Assembly: GCF_000003605.2 (NCBI RefSeq)
Contig: NW_003105113.1
Location: 71,054-81,791, forward strand
DNA length: 10,738 nucleotides
Source of the DNA: Saccoglossus kowalevskii
Lineage: Eukaryota > Hemichordata > Enteropneusta > Harrimaniidae
Direction of reading: 5' to 3'
Both the position numbers and the translations under genes were made by a program. Positions 1 through 7,661 of this stretch are shown here, one piece after another. The first letter of the stretch is position 1, and the number at the start of each line of letters is the position of its first letter. The notes below the pieces were generated by a model. That model had not been told where the DNA came from. It saw nothing but the letters and a program-made list of their open reading frames with translations, and made no database searches.

Positions 1-38
1 ATTTCAGGGTTCTTATTGACAAAACCACTCAACTCTTG

Positions 39-116
39 GTGGCTCTTAATGGAGGGTCAAATGTAACAAATTTTCACTGAGTGGCTCTTAATTGAGGGTG
101 GCGCTTATTTGCGGGT
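39..116 (+). repeat. Three direct repeats of a 19-bp unit at the transposon's left end
   Basis: GTGGCTCTTAATGGAGGGT at 39-57 is repeated at 81-99 with one change. A third, more diverged copy (GTGGCGCTTATTTGCGGGT, 16/19 to the second copy) follows at 98-116, overlapping by two bases. The array ends just before TTTTTACGGTA. Repeats of this sort are seen at the ends of some animal Tc1/mariner-type elements, where they may bind transposase; that role is inferred. Confidence 0.6.
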
Positions 117-254
117 TTTTACGGTACTCCTTCAAAGCAATCGAATGGCCCACTTTCCAAAGTCGGAAACGCGTCCCGGGACCCCTTTGTGTGTACACGT
201 GATTTACTTTCTTATTCTGGCTCTGACTGCAAATCAAAGCGATCATCAGAAATT

Positions 255-1290
255 ATGGCACTTAAGCAAAACGCCAAAAATCGAATGTATGAACCAGGGC
301 AGGTTTTGAGTACTGATTTGAGAAGTTTGATCATCGAAGAAGTGAAAAACAGAGAAGGACATGTTGAGTCCAGTGAATTCCCTAGTGGAACATTGGCGCG
401 TTGGTAGGAAATTCAAAGTAGACGAACGTACAGTAAAGCGACTTTGGACAAGATATTGGCAAACTGGGTCCTTCCAAGCTATGCGTCGTTCAGGTGGAAA
501 GGACAAAATTCTTGGAAGACGAGAAATCACGCTACTCGAAGGACTTGAGCAAGAACGACAGTCTATTTCACTCAATGAACTCCGGGACGAGCTGCTGCAA
601 TTCACACCGGTGACTCGCGTCTCATTTGCAAGAGTTTGCAGTACTGTGAAAAACGATTTCAGTGAAGGTAGCTAGCTGGTCAAGGAAAAAAAATGGCAAT
701 CACGCGAGGAGAGAGATTTCGGACCGAAACTTGCGATACACCCAGGCATACTTGGATTACATCCATACGAAGGATCCATACAGAATTAAATTTATGGATG
801 AGTCTGGCGTGAAAGTGAGTTGCAGTCAGCCTAAGTATGGACATTCGAGAAAAGGAGAACCTTGCGTTGACTTCAGTTGCTATGCGGCAGGTGGTGTCAA
901 CTTTACGGTCAACCTGCTAGTTGGAGCTGACGGCATCAAGTACTGTAGCGTTGTCGAAGGCCAACTGTTTCATCAATTTTTTTGTTGAAGCAGTGGAAAA
1001 TTATACTGATGATGGACAACAGATCTTACAATCTGGGGATTTTGTTGTCCTCGACAGCGCCCCAATTCACCATAATGAAGCTGAGATTATACTTTCTAAC
1101 TGGTTTGAAACGATGGGCATCAAATATATGTGAAAACTGTTTCGGTAAGATGAAAGAAATACTCAAAAGGGATTATTATCGCCGTCTCTTGCATGATAAT
1201 ATTGCGATCACAGTGTATGATGCTGTCGGCAAAATTACGCCAACTGACATTGCCGGTTATTATAACCTGACTGGATATCTCCAAGTCTAA
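255..1290 (+). pseudogene. DDE transposase relic, Tc1/mariner/IS630 superfamily
   Basis: The likely start is ATG at 255 and the stop is TAA at 1288-1290. The frame must be changed near 400, near 665, within a T7 run near 980, and again at about 1130. The N-terminal part carries a helix-turn-helix-like segment (DERTVKRLWTRYWQTGSF at about 421-474) and then a Q/E-rich linker with the family-typical LNELRDEL. The catalytic core shows FMDESG, with the first Asp codon at 797-799, then VVLDSAPIHHN, with the second Asp at 1053-1055, and ENCFGKMKE, whose Glu at 1132-1134 fits the third catalytic residue. The conserved proline-rich stretch expected before that Glu is missing, which indicates a small deletion. 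The protein is not functional as it stands. The order and wording of the motifs fit the IS630/Tc1 group better than hAT or piggyBac; the exact clade is not resolved. Confidence 0.8.
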
Positions 1291-1317
1291 CTTCTTTGTC
1301 TATGACATAAACCTAAC

Positions 1318-1333
1318 GGCCCTTTTCAGGGCC
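1318..1333 (+). promoter_or_regulatory. Histone-mRNA-type 3' stem-loop
   Basis: GGCCCTTTTCAGGGCC forms a six-base-pair stem with the four-base loop TTTC, the geometry of the stem-loop bound by SLBP at the 3' end of replication-dependent histone mRNAs. Relative to the common animal form, the fourth pair is changed from T-A to C-G on both sides, so pairing is kept. The flanks also fit: TAAC before and ACTAA after. It lies 27 nt beyond the transposase stop, a normal distance for histone genes. No histone coding sequence was found in the window. Confidence 0.7.
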
Positions 1334-1343
1334 ACTAAATATT

Positions 1344-1356
1344 CAAAAAAGAGAAC
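1344..1356 (+). promoter_or_regulatory. Histone downstream element-like purine tract
   Basis: CAAAAAAGAGAAC begins 10 nt after the stem-loop. In animal histone genes a purine-rich element at this spacing (CAAGAAAGA in sea urchin) pairs with U7 snRNA and directs cleavage between the two elements. The match is by position and purine content and is less specific than the stem-loop itself. Confidence 0.45.
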
Positions 1357-1430
1357 TACTGTAATACATTGCTTGTGTTTGGGTCTGTTTGGTGGTTATG
1401 TGTGAGTTTATGTAGTACTAGTATATTAGT

Positions 1431-1515
1431 CCTGCGTACAATGCTGTGTGTAAGGGAACACGTTCGGTTGATAGATGTCCCTCACCACAGCCCTGCGTAC
1501 CTTCCGCGTTGTACG
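1431..1515. repeat. Imperfect inverted repeat with flanking direct repeats
   Basis: GCTGTGTGTAAGGGA (1443-1457) is nearly complementary to TCCCTCACCACAGC (1478-1491) across a 20-base loop. An outer pair, CGTACAATGC (1435-1444) and GCGTTGTACG (1506-1515), extends the arms. CCTGCGTAC occurs directly repeated at 1431-1439 and 1492-1500. Its origin is unknown; it may be the distorted right end of the upstream transposon or a separate small insertion. Confidence 0.45.
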
Positions 1516-1931
1516 TAATCTCTTCTTAGACAAGCGTCATTGAGTACACATTGGTGTGTACATGTTTTGTTTATTTTACCAGTTACACCTATCAGACTTA
1601 ATCTCACTCAAGGTTGCAATGCGGATGCTGTTCCTGAAAGAGCTGTAGTTTTGATCACAGTATAAACATCATTTTATATGTCTGTTTCTCAATAAAAATA
1701 GGTGCAAGACCAGTGGTTGCTTTATCAAGAATTACAGGAGGGTAATAATTTATGCGCCACTGCTGTACTGGTTTATTTTGTCAGTTTTCTGAAGGAAAAA
1801 CACAGCTGAACTGTTCAAACTAATACAACAGTTATAACATAGAACAAACCTTGAGGGAAATCCAGGCTAGCTGGGAAATCAGTAGTTACATTGTGTTGGC
1901 TTCTATTGTAATGTTATCATTTTCTTTCTAG
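1516..1931. other. PDS5 intron sequence, no further feature seen
   Basis: AT-rich DNA between the hairpin region and the acceptor of the first visible PDS5 exon. No conserved PDS5-like coding block, repeat or RNA gene was recognised on either strand. Confidence 0.6.
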
Positions 1932-2058
1932 CTGTCTGATGCCAGTATTACAAAGTAAAGCTAAGACTGGATCTGCACAGCAAGCTAAACATGCAATACA
2001 CTGTATCAATGCAATCATCATCAGGAAAAAAAGAACTATATTTGAACAAATATTTGAG
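1932..2058 (+). CDS. PDS5: PDS5 internal exon (HEAT-repeat region)
   Basis: The acceptor is a pyrimidine-rich tract ending in AG at 1930-1931; the donor is GAG|GTAAGA at 2058/2059. The exon starts with one base completing a split codon, followed by 42 codons. The translation contains LMPVLQSKAK, then QAKHAIHCINAI, and ends in FEQIFE. These match the conserved animal PDS5 segment in which vertebrates have LLPVLQQKAK, QAKYAIHCIHAI and FAQIFE. The match fixes the frame, because the frame beginning at the first exon base meets a stop within ten codons. The block forms a HEAT-type helix pair. The exon ends in phase 0 and joins directly to the next exon, giving FEQIFE-SLRKGL. Confidence 0.93.
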
Positions 2059-2259
2059 GTAAGAATATAAAAAAACTGTCACTGCATATTATGTTTTTTT
2101 TACCTTGTCCATATCAAAGGTCTTATTAAGGGCAAGGTTTATAAGAGTAAATATCTGTTGTTTTCGTCAATGTTTTCTTGTGGTTACAATAATACAGTAA
2201 CAGTGAATATTAGATAGTAGCAAGAAAATAAGTCTGTCCAACCACAACTATTGAAGTAT
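2059..2259. other. PDS5 intron start, no feature seen
   Basis: AT-rich DNA directly after the donor GTAAGA of exon 1932-2058. No reading frame, repeat or structure stood out. Confidence 0.6.
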
Positions 2260-2600
2260 ACTAGGACCTCGGGAGCACACCAAATAAACAAATAGTAATT
2301 TTAAAATACAAAAGGTAGCTCAACCAGTTCTCAAACTTCTTGAATAGATAAAATAAAAGCCAACGTTTTGACAATGCTAGGATCGTCTTCTTCAGGGTAA
2401 GAGCTAGAAGAAATAAAATCCCGTTAAAACTAGTAACTATAACTGATAACAACTGGAAAGCTGATTGGATAAAGAAAAGGGCAGGGAAAAAAGAAGGGAG
2501 AAAACTAACATGAACATCCAAATGCAAACTGTGATTGAATAAGTAGAATGAAACAGAGGAATGCCTAACATAGTGGTGGAATAGGTACAGTACAGTTCTT
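2260..2600 (-). mobile_element. Candidate Penelope-like element terminus
   Basis: Read on the - strand, 2359-2396 runs CCCTGAAGAAGAC, then a short stem-loop, then GTC and AAAACGTTGGC. This resembles a signature remembered from the terminal repeats of Penelope-like retroelements, which often carry a hammerhead ribozyme fold. Within it, CTGAAGA (2389-2395) looks like the first hammerhead core block. GACGAT and ATTGTC (2382-2387 and 2370-2375) pair around a six-base loop, and AAAAC (2365-2369) stands where GAAAC would be expected. No reverse transcriptase or GIY-YIG coding sequence was found, so this would be a terminal fragment only. The outer boundaries are approximate. Confidence 0.4.
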
Positions 2601-2604
2601 GCGA

Positions 2605-2782
2605 AAGCTTTGGCTTCACTTCAGCTTCGCTTCACCTTCGCTTCAGCATCGCATCATTATGGCATTGTTATGGCTTCAGCATCACATCAATGTCGCGACA
2701 TTAAAAAGTTAGGCGGTTATCGCTTCGCTACATTGTGGCCTCATTATGGCGACATTGTGGCATCAGCATCGCTTCGTCAAAG
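2605..2782. repeat. Degenerate short-period repeat
   Basis: The strings CTTCAGCATC, CTTCGCTTCA, ATTATGGC and GACATTGTGGC recur in irregular order, as in a decayed simple or compound tandem repeat. A perfect 14-bp palindrome, AATGTCGCGACATT, lies at 2689-2702. The apparent open frames here come from the repeat and are not genes. Confidence 0.55.
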
Positions 2783-3064
2783 AAGTACAGAACTCATTTC
2801 GCCCAACCTCTCGCCCGCTTCTGCTTTTCAGTTTATTACATCACCTACCAGAAAGTCTGTGGAAATAATAAATTTCATTTATTACTCGTAGGCTTAAATA
2901 CAGATTACAGCCCCAATCGGAAACTATTAGGGAATATACAAGCTAGCTATGTAATGTCTGTTTCAATGAGTGAAAAATCTCTCCCTCCACTTGGTAATTG
3001 CCGAGATTGTTGGAGAGTTGGCACAATCTGACTCCCTGCTCGAGGTGGCGGGGTCGACAATTGA

Positions 3065-3715
3065 GACAAGGCCGAACAGTTTACCATTGAGGTAACGGAA
3101 AGGGCGGTTGATAGTGCGGGAACACCGATGGTGGATCTAAATTCTCCCAACGTGGAGTGGGCTTCCCCATCGGATAATACCGAGGCTAATGAATATCTGT
3201 CAAACGCTTTTGCGGGGAGATCGGAGTTCCCAGTTACCACGCCGACTGAAGCTGATAAACGGTGTGTTCCCTATGAGGCGCCGACGAAAGAGTCGCTATG
3301 TGCGAAGTCCATACTGCCCTCTTGGCAGGAGCGGTTTTGGCTGAGTGCGAGGCAGTGCGCCTATCCTACTCCAGTGGGAGTTTGATCCCCTGCGGAGAAG
3401 GCCTTGGGGGCGTGATCGTCTATTTGGTGGCCGGTTAGTGGATGCGGTGAACGGTTTGCCGGTTGAGAAAGATCAGCGTATCCAATTGAAGCAATCGTCT
3501 CTGTTGGCTAGGGTAGCTAGTCCTTCTGGTCAACGGGCAGAACAAAACTGCAAGGCAGCCCAGGTTAAGTCCGCCACTCGGAGCCTCAACTGACGAGGAT
3601 CCAAGTCTCATGGTCTCCTGGGAGCGGGAAGCGTCAACGAAAGGCCAAGAAACGTGGCGTTGGTGGTGGCCGTTCTGACACTTCTAGGGACCGGGGGACT
3701 ACGAAGTCTCTTTGA
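3065..3715 (+). pseudogene. DIRS Gag-like frame, broken
   Basis: A frame open from 3065, with a Met at 3128 (MVDLNSPNVEWASPSDN), runs to a stop at 3383. Similarity to the expected gag continues in another frame from about 3345 (WGRDRLFGGRLVDAVNGL, VEKDQRIQLKQSSLLARVAS). It returns to the first frame by about 3620 for a strongly basic tail with GKRQRKAKKRG and a glycine-rich stretch, ending at TGA 3713-3715. The basic tail suggests nucleic-acid binding. No zinc knuckle was seen, in agreement with DIRS Gag proteins. At least two frameshifts separate the parts. Identification rests mainly on its position before the RT, on its size of about 215 codons, and on its tail. Confidence 0.6.
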
Positions 3716-5150
3716 ATGTTTCGCCGGCTGCCTGGACATGGATGGCGTTACGACTCCGGGTCTCCCTCCCCGGGGTCCCCGGGCTCAGTCCCCCCTCTTC
3801 GTCCTCCCATTCTGGAGGAGGGGGGAACACTAGCTTCGAACCCCTGTCCGCTTCCTTCCCGTGTGATCGCGCCTTATGCAGCACATACCAGCTTTGCACA
3901 GGAAGGTTCCCGATCTCTGACTCCTCACCCTCCCTCAGGTCTTATACCGAGGGACGAGGTCAAGGTGCAGACGATCCGACAGGAAGTAGCAAGCCTTCTG
4001 GAGAAAAGGGCGATATGCCTAGTGGGGAACTCTCGTGTATCACCAGGGTTCTATTCCCGCATCTTCCTCATTCCGAAGAGTTCGGGGGTGGCGTCCAGTC
4101 CTAGACCTCAGTCGGCTGAACAGGTTTGTGGAACTCAAGCGCTTCCGGGTGGAAACACCGCTTCCGTACTTCTGTCAGTGCACTCGGGCGATTGGTAGGC
4201 GTCGCTGGATCTGAGCGACGCTTAACTCCACATTCCCATTCACCACTCATGCAGCCGGTATCTCAGATTCCCATTATAGGGCAAAGTCTACGAGTTTACA
4301 GCCCTCCCCCTCGGTCTGTGCACGGCACCGTATGTCTTCACTATAGTGCTAAGACAGGTGACCCAGCTGCTATACCGGTCGTCGGTCTATCTGAACCCAT
4401 ATCTCGACGACTGGTTAATACACAACCGAGACATGGAGGTCTTAGTGGAGCATGTGCGGTTGATGCAGACGCTCCTACACAGAGTTGGGATTTTTTAATA
4501 AATATTGCCAAGTCCAACCCAATACTGTCCCACAGCCTGGTTTTCTGGGTATGGAGTTCGTCACAGAGCAAGGGTGCATTCGCCCCTCGCAGGATTGATG
4601 CGGCTCTCTGGTAGAGCTCGCCAGCCAACTTAAGTCGACGGGATCGGTGTTGATGTGCGAACTGTTGCGGTCTTTTGGCAAATGATTTCAGTTCGGCATC
4701 TGGTTTCGTTAGCAGCTCTCCGGTCTCAACCGATTCAGAGGTGCTCACTGGACTACAGGATCCACTTGCAGAACCTGATGTTTAGGGTTCAATCGTCACA
4801 CACCACCACTCCTGCTTCGGACCTCAGTAGTGTCGTACATCAAGGAGGGGAGGGACGCGTTCCCCCACGTTGTGGAAGCTAGCAGAGGAGATTCTCCTTT
4901 GGTGCCTGGATAACCAAGTTGAGCTATCAGCTTACCACCTTCCGGGGATCCGCAACAGTGGCAGACGCCCTCTTGAGACATATTCGGTTCCAGAACACCG
5001 AGTGGCAGACCCCCCAATGGGTGGCGGACTGGCCAATTTGTCTCTGGGACGGGTCCTAGATAGTTCTGTTTGCCAATTACTGGAATGCCAAGCTCCCGAC
5101 GTACATGTCACTCCTCCAGAGACGAACGATTTCGCCACATACGCTCTATA
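3716..5150 (+). pseudogene. DIRS reverse transcriptase / RNase H frame, broken
   Basis: The frame opens with ATG at 3716, immediately after the TGA of the preceding gag frame. The RT begins with EVKVQTIRQEVASLLEKRAI, then SPGFYSRIFLIPK and, after a frameshift near 4088, GWRPVLDLSRLNRFVELKRF. A second frameshift near 4163 gives SVLLSVHSGDW, followed by an in-frame TAG at 4196 and motif A, LDLSDA (4205-4222), carrying the catalytic Asp residues. After another shift come HIPIH, ALPLGLCTAPYVFT (motif B, PFG changed to PLG) and YLDDW (4400-4414), the catalytic motif C. Further stops follow at about 4492 and 4628. The RNase H end is seen as LLWCLDNQVELSAYHLPGI and, after a shift, VADALLRH (about 4958-4981). 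NAKLPTYM near 5085 is typical of what follows RNase H in these elements. The HLPG...ADAL ending and the overall wording separate it from LTR and LINE reverse transcriptases. Confidence 0.88.
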
Positions 5151-5249
5151 GATCTCTTGGAGTCGCAGGGACTCTTGCGCCTTTCTCCAACTGGGCACCA
5201 AGTTGATGTTACAACTGTTTTAGTCTTTCCGCTCGAAGAGGCCACGCGC

Positions 5250-5360
5250 CAAGGGGCTAGCTAATCCTCCTGACTGGGACTTGTCGTTGGTCTAACGACG
5301 TTACGACACCCCCCTCGAGTCTACGGATAAGGCAGACGCTAAGTATGTCACTTTGCTAAG
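5250..5360 (+). pseudogene. DIRS tyrosine recombinase, N-terminal stub
   Basis: GLANPPDWDLSLV at about 5254-5292, then a stop at 5293 within a short frame disturbance, then LESTDKADAKYVTLL (5314-5358). DIRS and Ngaro recombinases have a similar W-D-L-x-x-V-L then P-P-x-E-P-x-x-x-A-D-x-K-x-L-T pattern at the start of their catalytic domain. The similarity ends where AT-rich intron DNA begins, so the active-site R-H-R-Y residues are absent. This stub is the best single argument for DIRS identity beyond the RT itself. Confidence 0.65.
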
Positions 5361-6370
5361 ATTTTCTGGTATCTTGCATGATTTATAAATCTATTCACGT
5401 CTAAATGAAGCACTTTTTTGATGCGGAATTTGTTTTTATGATAAAAAATACAAATTACTTTGAATAAAGCTGGAAATTATGTCCCTTAAAATAATTAAAC
5501 AAATTAGGCACCAATGTTTTTGTAAGATATTTAAATCTATCAAGGACATTCGGTAAACTGCTTTCCCACTGCTATTTCAATCCTGAAACTATGAGAAAGG
5601 GAATAATATTATATAACAAAAGGCAAGGTCACCAGAGTTCAACTATGTTATAATTTTTGATTGCGAAAATGTGTGCCCTCTCAACTTCGAAGTTCAAAGC
5701 TAATTATAGTATGGTAAGGCTATTGAGTTAGTATTAAGTTTTGTCAAGCCCTGTCAATATGGTTTTTACTTTGACATGGAATTTGCATAATTTTGAGGAT
5801 TCAAAATTTAGTTTCAAAGTAAGACTTTAAATCAGGACAAATCCGAGACTAGTTGGTTCAAAATTGGAAAGACACTTTTCAAATTAAAACGTTGGCTGTT
5901 ACGTCATAACTTACACCAACAATTTATAAGATTAGGGAATGCAACTGTGTGATAGGGTAATTGAAAAAAAATCATGTGAAATCCTTTATGGTCACAAAAT
6001 CCAAAAAAATCTACGTTTCTAAAAGAAATCCCAATTAAAATTAGTGAGTCTGAAAAAACTGATTCTTCTTCACCTTGTATTGTTTTGGTGGTGTCAATGC
6101 TTATTCACAAATCCATATATTAGCTCAGTTCTATTTACATTGAACATTCCCAAGCACTCGTTGTGTTTTGTGACACTATTGGTTAGAATTATATTTGATT
6201 GACACGCACGTAATGGGAACCCTTTCAAAAGTTTGCAAATTGGAGGGGGGGGGTCACTTCTCATGAGATCGTCATCGCATTTCGCCCATTGTACATAGTT
6301 ATGAAAGTTGCATACCGTAATCTTATAAATCCTTGCTTTGTACTCAATGCTACTGTCTTTCTGATTTTAG
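5361..6370. other. PDS5 intron sequence, no further feature seen
   Basis: About 1 kb of AT-rich DNA between the DIRS relic and the next PDS5 exon. A run of nine G residues lies near 6245-6253. No coding block or convincing repeat was recognised on either strand. Confidence 0.65.
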
Positions 6371-6595
6371 AGTTTGAGGAAAGGCTTGACTACTGATGCT
6401 GAGAATCTACAGACAGCAATGACGTCACTTGGTCACCTAGCTTTACTGAGTGGTCAACAATTTGTAATGTCAATGAGATCACTGGTAGCCAAGTTTATTG
6501 TAAAAGAAGTGTTAATGCAAGACAGGAATGCACCTATTAAAAACAAGAAACTATGGTGTCATGATGACGAAGTGTCTGAGGAATGCTATGTAAAG
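6371..6595 (+). CDS. PDS5: PDS5 internal exon (HEAT-repeat region)
   Basis: The acceptor is GATTTTAG ending at 6370; the donor is AAG|GTGTGT at 6595/6596. It encodes exactly 75 codons in phase 0 at both ends. Recognisable PDS5 landmarks, in order, are SLRKGL near the start, TSLGHLALLSGQQF at about residues 18-31, SLVAKFIVKEVLMQDR at about 36-51, and KLWCHDDEVSEE near the end. Vertebrates have closely related strings such as IGHIALLAPDQF, SLVATFIVKDLLMNDR and KLWVPDEEVSPE. A Met codon at 6374 is internal and not a start. The open frame continues past 6595 into the intron to a stop at 6638, but conservation ends at the donor. The exon follows the 4.3 kb intron that carries the DIRS relic. Confidence 0.95.
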
Positions 6596-6769
6596 GTGTG
6601 TACTGTATTGGCACAATCCTTTTGTGTTAGCTGTAAATAAAAGATGGAACTGAGGGAAAACACTGCAATGAAACAATTCTTATGTTGGTGGAATAAAAAT
6701 GCTAATCAGAAGAGTAGATTCATCATAAATAATCTAGTGCTGCTGTTGAACACTGCTTATCATATCAGT

Positions 6770-6929
6770 GAATGTCCGTCGTCCGCATAAACTTTTTAGC
6801 TCCACCGTCATCATTTTGTGATGATATCTTTAATTCTCTAATTTTGGTGAATATTTTAGTCATTTTTGGTAAAAAGTGATATTTTCGACTTCTTGTTAAA
6901 AAACCGCAAGTCTGATTGCTTTGATATTA
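6770..6929. repeat. Left part of an older dispersed repeat
   Basis: The string GTCCGTCGTCCGCATAAAC (from 6775), followed by TTTTTAGCT, resembles the start of a repeat common in marine invertebrate genomes, recalled from general knowledge and not checked. A 26-bp stretch at 6819-6844 recurs at 7863-7888 with 23 matches, beyond the foldback element, so the foldback appears to have inserted into this repeat. Confidence 0.4.
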
Positions 6930-7075
6930 TGAGGTATGTACGACCTAGAAAATATGCCATATGCGAGTACCAATTTGCGAGTCGCAAATAGCAAAATATG
7001 CCATATTCGAGTGGTAAAAACGGCATCTGCGAGTGGTAAAATGTATCATTTGCGAGTGGCAAAAAAAGGCCTATG
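6930..7075 (+). repeat. Left terminal inverted repeat of foldback element
   Basis: Pairs with 7662-7808. Towards its inner end a unit of the form TGCGAGTGGTAAAATGTATC recurs every 22-23 bp: its GCGAGT (or close variant) occurs at 7007, 7029, 7052, 7075 and 7098, the last copy just inside the inverted repeat. Additional GCGAGT copies at 6963 and 6977 are spaced differently. Confidence 0.85.
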
Positions 7076-7340
7076 CGAGGGGTCAAATGTGTTGTTTGCG
7101 AGTAGTAAACATTATCCGTTAGAATGCATACAGGACCTTGGTACTACAGGAATGCCAGTTTGATCAACAGCTGGATTTGCTTGTGTATAATAACATACGT
7201 TCAAATGCGTTTTATCATAGTAAAATCAAATATTTACCATGATTAGGAAATGGTGTGTACATGGTTGGTTAAGATTGGCATTATGCTGCGATCTAGCCTA
7301 GGTGTCGACCGGCGCACGCCACCCGGTACTCACCATTAGG

Positions 7341-7661
7341 CCAAAAAAAAAACTATTGTTGCCCTCAAGTCAGAAAATTGAAAAAATTGGGTCGGCCGGT
7401 CGGCCCTAAGGATATGGTAAATAGCCAAGGTATATGGGAATCAAACGCATGCTAGATATTAAACACAAAAATCAAAGTGTTTCTTTCAGTCTTTTGTATT
7501 TAAATACAGATCAACCCAAGGTTCAACAGTCCGGGATCGTTAATTTTTAGAGGAAACACTTTTTTACTGCTTAAAATATTGAGTTTTTAATATTTGAGTC
7601 TATTAAAAAAAACACGACCTGATAATTCATATTTTTCGATCCGCCGCTGAGGGCAACAAAA
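7341..7661. repeat. Inner inverted-repeat pair within the foldback element
   Basis: TTGTTGCCCTCA at 7356-7367 is the exact reverse complement of TGAGGGCAACAA at 7648-7659, and the second copy directly adjoins the right terminal inverted repeat. Similarity between the arms fades after this 12-bp core. A GC-rich near-palindrome, GGGTCGGCCGGTCGGCCC, lies at about 7390-7407. This may be a smaller element nested in the foldback. Confidence 0.45.

Larger units (their letters stand above)
1..1360 (+). mobile_element. Decayed Tc1/mariner/IS630-type DNA transposon
   Basis: The element is inferred from three parts lying in order: direct repeats near the left edge (39-116), a transposase relic (255-1290), and a short 3' flank with a structured hairpin (1318-1333). 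The leftmost base may lie upstream of the window. The reverse complement of the left repeats was not found anywhere between 1290 and 1930, so the right terminal repeat is missing, diverged, or never existed. The right boundary given here is only the end of the recognisable 3' flank. The element is in the intron upstream of PDS5 exon 1932-2058, in the same orientation as the gene. Confidence 0.65.
2985..5360 (+). mobile_element. Decayed DIRS-type (tyrosine recombinase) retrotransposon
   Basis: A GC-richer block within an AT-rich intron carries, in order, a Gag-like frame, an RT/RNase H frame and the start of a tyrosine recombinase frame, which is the DIRS order. Elements of this group integrate with a tyrosine recombinase instead of a DDE integrase and have split or inverted terminal repeats. 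Neither terminal repeat was recognised. The 3' end stops abruptly at about 5360 inside the recombinase domain, so the copy is truncated. Many frameshifts and stops show it is old and inactive. The boundaries are set from the loss of coding similarity and the change in base composition. It lies in sense orientation within the PDS5 intron. Confidence 0.87.

Noticed and set aside
246-605. A 119-codon minus-strand frame opposite the transposase
   Set aside because: It is serine/arginine-biased shadow sequence opposite the helix-turn-helix region and has no domain of its own.
2261-2619. Minus-strand hydrophobic frames that look like membrane proteins
   Set aside because: T-rich sequence read on the minus strand gives Phe/Leu-rich products, and no family is recognisable; better explained by the candidate Penelope terminus.
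3712-4104. Alternative 130-codon proline/serine-rich frame overlapping the RT start
   Set aside because: RT similarity lies in the frame that starts at 3716; the other frame is a by-product of its GC-rich codons.
6374-6640. ATG at 6374 as a gene start
   Set aside because: It falls within a conserved PDS5 exon that joins in phase to the exon at 1932-2058.
6936-7163. 75-codon frame with repeated 'RVAKKG/RVVKTA' blocks
   Set aside because: The repetition is the 22-23 bp tandem unit of the foldback arm, not a protein repeat.
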